Shown here piece by piece: positions 27,559-34,327 of a stretch of DNA of 64,000 nt (position 1 is its first letter; each line of letters starts with the position of its first letter). Source of the stretch: Lysinibacillus sp. FSL W8-0992 (GTDB lineage Bacteria > Bacillota > Bacilli > Bacillales_A > Planococcaceae); NCBI RefSeq assembly GCF_038008685.1, contig NZ_JBBOZQ010000001.1, forward strand, positions 62,001 to 126,000, given 5' to 3'. The translations under genes were made by a program, and so were the position numbers. The notes beneath the pieces were generated by a model, which saw nothing but the letters and a program-made list of their open reading frames with translations, searched no databases and was not told where the DNA came from.

Positions 27559-28275
27559 TTATTGACGTTTTTGCCTTGCCACTTCCAATAAGAAAAGTGG
27601 TAGTGCGATCTGACGCTTGATGCGCTTAGGTTCTTTCATTAATCGGTAAAACCATTCAAGACCAAACTTTTGGAAAATTTCCGGAGCACGTTTTACTGTA
27701 CCTGCCAGCACATCGAACGATCCACCAACACCTTGATAAATCGTTGGGTGCAATCGGTCTCGATTAGTGTTAATCCAATTTTCCTGTTTTGGACTGCCCA
27801 TCGCGACAAATAGTAAATCCGGTTGTGCTTCATTAATACGATCGATGACCTTTTGTTCGTCCTTTTCATAGCCGTCCTGTACGCCAACTATTTTAATAGA
27901 AGGAAATAGTGATTCTAGCTTTGCTTTTGCAGCATCGGCAACACCAGGTTTGCCTCCATAAAGGAAAATTGGCTTGCTTCTTTTTGCCGCTTCTTCACAA
28001 AGCTTCATCATCATATCGACGCCTGTAACACGTTCACGTATTTGCCCTTTTTGAATTTTCGAAGCAAGAATGACACCAATACCATCTGGAATTTGAAATT
28101 CTGCTTCATTTAATAGCTTCTTTAGTGCTGGGTCTTCTTTTGCCTTGATAATTTTTTCTGGATTGATGGCAACGACGAGCGCTTTTTGTTTGTTTTCAAT
28201 GCGCTCAAATGCCATATCCATTAATTCATCGTAGCCTTCCGTATTGACGTTGATGCCAAGTACTGTTTCTTTCAT
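27559..28275 (-). CDS. tagA: WecG/TagA/CpsF-family ManNAc(A) transferase
   Basis: A 238-residue GT26 glycosyltransferase when started at the ATG at 28275, whose ATGA overlaps the stop of the preceding gene. Signatures are IPDGIGVILASK, the MGSPKQENWI motif, and a C-terminal basic amphipathic helix (KEPKRIKRQIALPLFLL) for membrane binding. The family adds ManNAc or ManNAcA to GlcNAc on undecaprenyl diphosphate, the second sugar of the teichoic acid linkage unit or of secondary wall polymers. Translational coupling with a UDP-ManNAc dehydrogenase-like gene suggests the sugar is ManNAcA. The longer reading frame to 28326 lies inside the upstream gene and is rejected. Confidence 0.87.
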   Translation of the reverse strand: MKETVLGINVNTEGYDELMDMAFERIENKQKALVVAINPEKIIKAKEDPALKKLLNEAEFQIPDGIGVILASKIQKGQIRERVTGVDMMMKLCEEAAKRSKPIFLYGGKPGVADAAKAKLESLFPSIKIVGVQDGYEKDEQKVIDRINEAQPDLLFVAMGSPKQENWINTNRDRLHPTIYQGVGGSFDVLAGTVKRAPEIFQKFGLEWFYRLMKEPKRIKRQIALPLFLLEVARQKRQ

Positions 28276-29543
28276 CGGTTTTTCGCATCCCCTAGTAAGT
28301 GGAACTGGAAGCCAGCCTCTTGCCATTTTTCACGGTTTAAGCAGTTTTTCGTATCAAAGACGATTTTTGTTTTTACAGTAATATCCGCAGCGTTATATGC
28401 TTTAAACTCATTGTGATCTGTTAACACAACGATGATGTCAGCATCTTTTGTTGCTTCTTCTAAGCTTTGTGTTTGTGTTGCATGTTTGTTTTCTTTAATG
28501 TGTGGATCATAAGAAATCACTTCTAAGCCTAAATTTTGTAGCTCATCAATAACGATTGTTGATGGGCTTTCACGCATATCATCAACGTTTCCTTTGAAGG
28601 CTAGTCCAAGCACTGCTACTTTGCCACCTGCGATTTTGTTTTCATTTAAAATCGCTTGTGTTTTTTGTGCTGTAAATCTTGGCATGCTGTCATTTGTATT
28701 ACGTGACATATGAATAATTTGTGCTTGCTCGCCACCTAGCTCAACTAGGAACCATGGGTCTACTGCGATACAGTGTCCACCTACACCAGGACCTGGGAAG
28801 TGTACATTCACACGTGGGTGATAGTTAGCAAATTTAATTGCTTCCCAAATGTTTACGTCTAATTTTTCAGCCATTTTTGCAAGCTCATTGGCAAAAGCAA
28901 TATTGACATCACGGTATGTGTTTTCCATAACTTTTACTAATTCAGCTGTTGTTGCATCAGTTAAATGGATTGTGCCATTTACAAATGTTTGGTAAAGCTC
29001 TTTTGTCATTTGAGATGATTTTTCATCAATCCCACCAACGATACGGTCGTTGTTCACTAATTCTTCAAAAATACGACCAGGAATTACGCGCTCTGGTGAA
29101 TGTGCTACAAATAAATCAATGCCGAACTCTAGGTTTGCTTTGATTAGCTCAGGTAGCATAACGTGCTCTACTGTTTTCGGTGGTACTGTTGATTCAAGAA
29201 TTACTAAATTTCCTTTTTTCACATAAGGCACAATTGATGCCGTTGCTTGACGTACATATTCTAAATTCGCTGTATTGTCAGGGTTAATTGGCGATGGTAC
29301 TGCCACAATGAAAACATCTGCTTCTTGTGGTGTCGTTGACGCTGTTAAGAATCCTTCATCTACTGCTTTATTTAGGCGTTCTTGTAAACCATTTTCTTCA
29401 ATATGAAGTTTTTTCTCTTGAATACTTTTTACTGCTGCTGGGTTTACGTCAACCCCATGTACTTTTATGCCGTGGTTGGCAAACATTACAGCCGTTGGTA
29501 ATCCGATATAGCCAAGTCCAACGACACAAATTGATTTCGTCAT
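28272..29543 (-). CDS. wecC: UDP-N-acetyl-D-mannosaminuronate dehydrogenase family
   Basis: A 423-residue nucleotide-sugar dehydrogenase that would oxidise UDP-ManNAc to UDP-ManNAcA with two NAD. The N-terminal Rossmann motif is VGLGYIGLPTAVMFA (residues 8-22), ESTVPP is conserved, and the catalytic cysteine lies in GVGGHCIAVDPWFL (near 255). The C-terminal domain has GLAFKGNVDDMRESPS. The spacing and sequence fit WecC better than UDP-glucose dehydrogenase, though family members are easily confused. It leads the tagA operon. Its expected substrate is made by MnaA, encoded at 57 kb. The product polymer probably anchors the SLH proteins encoded next door. Confidence 0.87.
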   Translation of the reverse strand: MTKSICVVGLGYIGLPTAVMFANHGIKVHGVDVNPAAVKSIQEKKLHIEENGLQERLNKAVDEGFLTASTTPQEADVFIVAVPSPINPDNTANLEYVRQATASIVPYVKKGNLVILESTVPPKTVEHVMLPELIKANLEFGIDLFVAHSPERVIPGRIFEELVNNDRIVGGIDEKSSQMTKELYQTFVNGTIHLTDATTAELVKVMENTYRDVNIAFANELAKMAEKLDVNIWEAIKFANYHPRVNVHFPGPGVGGHCIAVDPWFLVELGGEQAQIIHMSRNTNDSMPRFTAQKTQAILNENKIAGGKVAVLGLAFKGNVDDMRESPSTIVIDELQNLGLEVISYDPHIKENKHATQTQSLEEATKDADIIVVLTDHNEFKAYNAADITVKTKIVFDTKNCLNREKWQEAGFQFHLLGDAKNR

Positions 29544-29745
29544 TCTCTATTCTTCCTTCCGTTTCAAAAACGAGTAGTAAATTTTTATATGGTCAATAAA
29601 ATGCATTTTCACATTTTTGTTCTGCATTATAGTATACATCTTTCAAGGGAAAGTGTGAATCAATTTGTTATTTTGCAGTATTTTCTATGCGCTTTTTACA
29701 TTTTGTTGGGTTTATCGTAGCTTTTTGGAAGTGATTGGATTGGTT

Positions 29746-29871
29746 TATCGGCGATTCGCGGGCTTCTATCGGCGATTCCTTCCGGGTTAACGGCGATTCA
29801 TCGACTTCTATCGGCGATTTATACTGGTTTACCGGCTATTTCGAGACTCTTATCGGCGATTCCAACAATCT
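29746..29871 (+). repeat. 21-bp tandem array, locus 4
   Basis: Units begin exactly at 29746, 29767, 29788, 29809, 29830 and 29851, each TATCGGCGATTC or TACCGGCTATTT-like with a variable second half. The last units run into the 3' end of the NERD pseudogene, so the final eight codons of that frame (ESPIRVSK) are repeat sequence. Confidence 0.9.
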
Positions 29872-30805
29872 AGACAAGTAGTACTTCGTATATTTGCCTG
29901 TGTTACATCGTGTTGGCAACGATTTTTGCAATAATCGTTTAGCGATATACTCACTATCAATTTTCAAAAACTCACGACAGTCCCTGTTCGTTATCGTATC
30001 TCCAACAAGCATGTAATAATCTTTTAGTGCTTGTACATGTGCATCAGTACATCGGTGCTGGCATCTCTGACATAACCAAGTTCTTTTCAGCTTTTCCATC
30101 TCATAGTGCCCACAATTTTCGCAAAAAACGCCTCTTTGTAAAGCACTGACCTCAATTTGATAATATCGGCAAAGCGGATAAGGCTTTCTGTGTTGTAATT
30201 GTGACAAAATAATGTTTGTTATTTCAGTCGTAGCAATTCCCTGCTAATAACTTATGCAAATACATTGGGAGTTCTCTTCCCATTAATATTGGCAGCCCTT
30301 GACCCTCACGATGTATTTCTACATTATTAAAAGGAAAAACAATTGCTCCATATATCGGTATCATAATATCATGCTTGTTAAGAACATGGTGCATTGCCTG
30401 AATATACTGTTCCAGTTGAATTTCAGGATGCGTAAAAACTTGAATTTCTCCTGTATCTAAAGTACGAATTAACTGGCGCGGGTCATTTTTGAAATGAACA
30501 GTACCACGTATATTTTTAATTTCTAATATAATAACACCGCTTGATGTAATGACTAAAATGTCGATTTGCATGGGGAGTACCGTAGGAAGCATAACATTGT
30601 GGAAGATGTGACAGTCACTGAGCTGTGGTAACTTTTCTAGCTCTTTCAAAATATAATGTTCTGCAAAATCGCCCGCTTCCTTATTTTTCAGCTCCTGTTG
30701 TAAGAGTGTTAACTGTGGATGTGAAGGATGCAATCGTCGAACAAGCGCTTGCAATCCCAATGTCAGCGATGATGGTGCAAAAGGTTTAACAATCAATAAC
30801 TTCAC
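29836..30805 (-). pseudogene. NERD-domain protein with zinc ribbon, frameshifted
   Basis: Two adjacent frames together match the intact 323-residue protein at 38608-39579. Frame one (30224-30805) holds the NERD nuclease-like domain (EHYILKELEK, ILEIKNIRGTVHFK) and stops at 30224. The other frame continues the homology from about 30236 (TTEITNIILSQLQHRKPYPL), through a CxxC...CxxC zinc ribbon, to 29836. A single-base indel near 30235 explains the break. NERD proteins resemble restriction-endonuclease-like folds and are thought to process DNA. The C-terminus has been replaced by 21-bp repeat sequence. Programmed frameshifting is unlikely, as no slippery site was noticed. Confidence 0.8.
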
Positions 30806-30912
30806 TCCTTTTCTTTTTACTATAACAGCATAAAAGTTGTAGAAAAATAGGGTGTTGGAAATTAAAAATTTACTGTGGTTTACAGGTACTAAATTTGTTA
30901 AATCAAATGGTT

Positions 30913-30991
30913 TATCGGCGATTCATGGGCTTCTATCGGCGATTTCTTCCGGGTTACCGGCGATTCGTGCAATTCTATCGGCGATTCCATC
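30913..30991 (+). repeat. 21-bp tandem array, locus 5
   Basis: Units begin at 30913, 30934, 30955 and 30976 with TATCGGCGATTC/TACCGGCGATTC cores. The array lies between the NERD pseudogene start and the flagellin terminator, whose arm contains GGAATCGCC, the complement of the repeat core. Confidence 0.88.
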
Positions 30992-31001
30992 TAAAACAAA
31001 A

Positions 31002-31044
31002 AACAATAAGGAATCGCCATTAGTATCTGGGATTCCTTATTGTT
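31002..31044 (-). terminator. Flagellin terminator overlapping the coding end
   Basis: Stem AACAATAAGGAATC/GATTCCTTATTGTT with a 15-base loop; on the minus strand it is followed by TTTTTTGTTTTAG. The right arm encodes the last residues of flagellin, so the hairpin forms partly within the gene. Confidence 0.8.
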
Positions 31045-31868
31045 CCGCTTTCTAGCAATTTTAAAATTGATTGTGCCTGTTGCATGTGAAGTGCCAGTAC
31101 ATATTGGCTGGCTTGTAGCAAAATTTGTGATTTCACCATATTCATCATTTCCTTCGCAATATCAGCATCGCGAATTCGTGATTCCGCAGCGGTTAAGTTT
31201 TCTGCTGTATTCATATTCGCATTATATGCATGTTCTAGTCGATTTTGATATGCACCTAGACGCGAACGCTCAGATGATACTCGCTTTAATGCCTCGTCCA
31301 TCGTTGAAATTGCCTTGTTTGCATCATCGCGTGTTGCAATAGAAGTAGTGTCATCTAAACCGAGTGCCCCAGCTCCCATATCATTAATGAACAACTCAAT
31401 GCTTTGCCCCGCATTTGCACCTGCTTGAATTTTGAGACCATTCGTCGAATAATCACCATTCAGTAATGTTTTCGTATTAAACTCAGTATCTTTTGAAAGG
31501 CGCTGAATTTCTTTTTTTAGCTCTTGAAATTCCTTATCGAGTTGCTGACGATCACTATCGGTTAGTGTATCATTGGACGCTTCTACTGCTAGCTCTCGCA
31601 TTCTTTGTATCATTGCATGCGTTTCATTAAGCGCACCTTCAGCTGTTTGCACAAGTGAAATTCCATCTTGAATATTTTTCGATGCCATATTCAATCCACG
31701 GATTTGGGCGCGCATCTTTTCAGATATCGCAAGACCCGCCGGATCATCGGCTGCACTATTAATGCGATAGCCCGAAGAAATTCGCAACATCGCCTTGCTC
31801 ATTGCACTATAATGGTTATTCATATTATTTAATATCGACATTCCCGTAGCAGACCACTTTCCTAGCAT
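31020..31868 (-). CDS. Flagellin (minor, lone copy)
   Basis: A 282-residue flagellin with both conserved ends: the N-terminal D0/D1 helices (LRISSGYRINSAADDPAGLA, residues about 30-50) and the C-terminal D0 helix (MMNMVKSQILLQASQYVLAL). The central variable part is short. The first 15 residues differ from the usual MRINHN start, and the tail extends by about eight residues encoded by the terminator arm. It has a sigma-D promoter and a GGGGGTGGGG ribosome site, so it should be made with late flagellar genes, although no other filament gene is adjacent. It may be a secondary filament subunit. Confidence 0.88.
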   Translation of the reverse strand: MLGKWSATGMSILNNMNNHYSAMSKAMLRISSGYRINSAADDPAGLAISEKMRAQIRGLNMASKNIQDGISLVQTAEGALNETHAMIQRMRELAVEASNDTLTDSDRQQLDKEFQELKKEIQRLSKDTEFNTKTLLNGDYSTNGLKIQAGANAGQSIELFINDMGAGALGLDDTTSIATRDDANKAISTMDEALKRVSSERSRLGAYQNRLEHAYNANMNTAENLTAAESRIRDADIAKEMMNMVKSQILLQASQYVLALHMQQAQSILKLLESGTIRNPRY

Positions 31869-31901
31869 CTCCCCACCCCCTTGCGAACAGTATTTTTATT
31901 T

Positions 31902-31927
31902 ATATCGGTGTCAGCCAATCGCTTTTA
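31902..31927 (-). promoter_or_regulatory. Sigma-D (motility) promoter of flagellin
   Basis: On the minus strand, TAAA (31924-31927), 14 bases, ACCGATAT (31902-31909), against the B. subtilis consensus TAAA-N(14-16)-GCCGATAT. Transcription would start about 27 bases before the flagellin ATG. Confidence 0.82.
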
Positions 31928-31996
31928 AGTACTATTGGTAATATATCCAAATAATTGAAGGTGGAACGATTAAAACTTTCTCAATTAAACTGTTAA

Positions 31997-32030
31997 AGCA
32001 CCCGCTTCTTCTTCATGAAAAGTGGGTGCT
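31997..32030 (-). terminator. Hairpin after the IDEAL-domain gene
   Basis: Stem AGCACCC.CTT/AAG.GGGTGCT with one mismatch and a 14-base loop, 30 bases past the stop. The T run is weak. Confidence 0.6.
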
Positions 32031-32059
32031 CATTTGCTGTACCTAGTATTCAATTTTTG

Positions 32060-32524
32060 TTAACCTCCGAATTGTGTGCTCTTTTGATGTAATAGCTCAA
32101 AAAAGAGCGCTTCATTGTAATCTAATAACGCTTGATCTATTAAATAATCAATATTTCTTTGCTCAATTTCTGTAATAAGCTGATCTATCTCACCAACAGT
32201 TGCGGAAGAGACAAGGGGTAACTGTGGCTTTGGTGTAGCGCTTTCAAGAATTGGCGTTAAATGTTCATGAACATTTGTAATGAGTAATAGTTGATAAAGT
32301 GGTAATCGAATAAAACGATTCCCTTTTTGGAAAACAAATACCTCAGATAAATTTTCGATTTGTTGTGTATGCAAGTTGATAATCATTTCTTTCCCTTCAA
32401 TTGGAATGAAATGAAAAATCTCATTCTCTTTTAATATTGAGAAATATTGATAAGCAAATACGAGACGCAATTTATCTCCAGAAATTTTCGTGTAGAACGG
32501 CTTCATGTACTGAACCTGCATCAT
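32060..32524 (-). CDS. IDEAL-domain protein of unknown function
   Basis: A 154-residue soluble protein. The last 30 residues match the short IDEAL domain (YLIDQALLDYNEALFFELL), a motif found in several Bacillus regulatory proteins. The first 100 residues have mixed beta character and no motif I recognise. It has a strong ribosome site (GAGGAGGG). It is divergent from the SWIM/SNF2 operon across 228 bases. The function is unknown; a regulatory or adaptor role is only suggested by the domain. Confidence 0.72.
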   Translation of the reverse strand: MMQVQYMKPFYTKISGDKLRLVFAYQYFSILKENEIFHFIPIEGKEMIINLHTQQIENLSEVFVFQKGNRFIRLPLYQLLLITNVHEHLTPILESATPKPQLPLVSSATVGEIDQLITEIEQRNIDYLIDQALLDYNEALFFELLHQKSTQFGG

Positions 32525-32752
32525 CCTTCATCCCTCCTCGTTATCTGATTATTCAGATTTTAACACAAATAAACGTACTTGTTAACCATCTTATGTTCAA
32601 ATTTTTTCTTTCTGATCATTCAGCTTATCATGTCCGCATTTTAATCGTATAATGGAAAGACAGTCTTTTTTCCTTAATACTACGTATGACATTTTTTGTC
32701 ATCCAAATTAAAGCTAAAGTCATTGGCCAATGCAATTGAGAGGAGTGAGGTT

Positions 32753-34327
32753 ATGGCTTTGTCTATTTCGCAACTAGCTAAGGAATATCAACAATTTATA
32801 CTTGCTAAATTAAAAGAAGCTGAGCAGGATTTACATCCGTCCTCTAGCGAAGACGAGGAACTTATGCGTCGTGCAGTTTTTTCTGTACGTAACAAATCTA
32901 TCGTATTTGATCGTTTTAATGGAGCAAGTTCTATATTATATGCAAGCGTACAGGATGTGAGACCTGCAACTGTAGAAATTGATTTTGCTCACGGGACTTT
33001 AAGCTGTAACTGTCCCCAACAAAAATGGTGTCGACATCAGGTTGGCGCACTACTTGCTCTCTATCAGTACTTTGATTCGGTACAAAACTGGTCTAGTGCT
33101 TGGCGTTCCCAAAAATCAGTGCAGTTAAAATCATTGGCTGATGAACGTAGTCCTGAAAGCTGGCAGTTGATGGTCGATGAAGTAATGAAACGTCTGTTAC
33201 CGTCTGGTCGCATTTTAGAAGGCTACGGACTTTCGGCAATTCGTTCTGATGCATTGGAGCGACTACGCAAACATATGCCATTTGAACGTGAATGGCAGCC
33301 TATCTATAAGCTATTTATAGAGCTGTCCATTTTTAATGTGATTTGGCGTCATTTAAACAATACACAGGGGCATTCATTAGATTCACCCTATATGAAATAC
33401 TTTATCGACCAAAGTGTGCAATCATTTGAAAGTATACTGACAGAATTAACGAATCGCTCTCGGCTTTTTGCAACCGATCCATTTTATGATGCACTTCAGC
33501 AAATCGTCCGAAACTTTTTACTTGAACGCGAAGGGCTGTTTGCCAATCGACTGCAAATCTACATGCTGCTGTGGGCAGTGCTTTTTTATGAGAAGCCTAG
33601 ACGCGAACAGGAGCTTATACTTATTAGCAACCTCGACAATCTGTCACCCGAGATTTCTTTACAATCATTAAAGCTTATATTTTATGTGCTATTACAAAAA
33701 GAACAATTATTACAGGAAAGCATTGCACACGTTGCCTTACCACAGATGCAAGACTTGTTCGAATTAGCTACTTTTGCAAAGCGAGCTGGCGAGTCACATT
33801 CACAAGCATTAATTTTGCGTGCTATGCTCCCATTTGCTGAAGCTTTTTTACAAGAAACTGTGCCCGTCGTACAGCGAGCGCAATACGTGCGACAATTCCA
33901 ACTTTTATATGAAGATATACAATTGACTGAGGAGGAAGAAACTACGTTATATAGTGCGTTCGGTGTATACGGATTACAGCCATATTCTTTCTTCCTTATT
34001 CGAAAAGAACGCTACCGTGAATGGGCGGCTTTACATCAGTTAAATGTTTCCTCATTTTCTTATTTGGAAATGTGTGGTCTAAAGGATGTATTACACATAG
34101 CTCCTGCAGCAGTATTACCTTTGTATCATGTCTATGCGATGGCAGAGATTACACAAAAATCACGTATGAATTATAAGCAAGCTGTACGTATATGGAAAAG
34201 TATGCGAAGCGCAGCAAAACGAGCAGGAAAAGTTGCTTATTTTGAAACATACATGCAAACAATCCGTGCAGAATATAAAAGACTTCGTGCACTACAGGAA
34301 GAGATTGAGAAAGGAAACTTAGTATGA
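32753..34327 (+). CDS. ywqB: SWIM zinc-finger protein (YwqB-like)
   Basis: A 524-residue protein starting at ATG 32753 after AGGAGTGAGG; the upstream frame to 32696 is not needed. The SWIM finger lies near residues 80-100 as LSCNCPQQKWCRHQVGALL (CxC...CxH). The remainder is helical. It overlaps the SNF2 gene by four bases (ATGA), as ywqB and ywqA pair in B. subtilis, so the two products are made together and probably act together on nucleic acid. The SWIM finger would bind DNA or the ATPase. The biological role is not established. Confidence 0.85.
   Translation: MALSISQLAKEYQQFILAKLKEAEQDLHPSSSEDEELMRRAVFSVRNKSIVFDRFNGASSILYASVQDVRPATVEIDFAHGTLSCNCPQQKWCRHQVGALLALYQYFDSVQNWSSAWRSQKSVQLKSLADERSPESWQLMVDEVMKRLLPSGRILEGYGLSAIRSDALERLRKHMPFEREWQPIYKLFIELSIFNVIWRHLNNTQGHSLDSPYMKYFIDQSVQSFESILTELTNRSRLFATDPFYDALQQIVRNFLLEREGLFANRLQIYMLLWAVLFYEKPRREQELILISNLDNLSPEISLQSLKLIFYVLLQKEQLLQESIAHVALPQMQDLFELATFAKRAGESHSQALILRAMLPFAEAFLQETVPVVQRAQYVRQFQLLYEDIQLTEEEETTLYSAFGVYGLQPYSFFLIRKERYREWAALHQLNVSSFSYLEMCGLKDVLHIAPAAVLPLYHVYAMAEITQKSRMNYKQAVRIWKSMRSAAKRAGKVAYFETYMQTIRAEYKRLRALQEEIEKGNLV

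Noticed and set aside
28276..28326. N-terminal extension of tagA
   Set aside because: It lies inside the wecC coding end; the ATGA overlap at 28272-28275 gives a better start and the normal family length.
30224..30805. A complete short NERD protein of 193 residues
   Set aside because: The next frame continues the homology to the intact paralogue without a gap, so a frameshift explains both pieces better than two genes.
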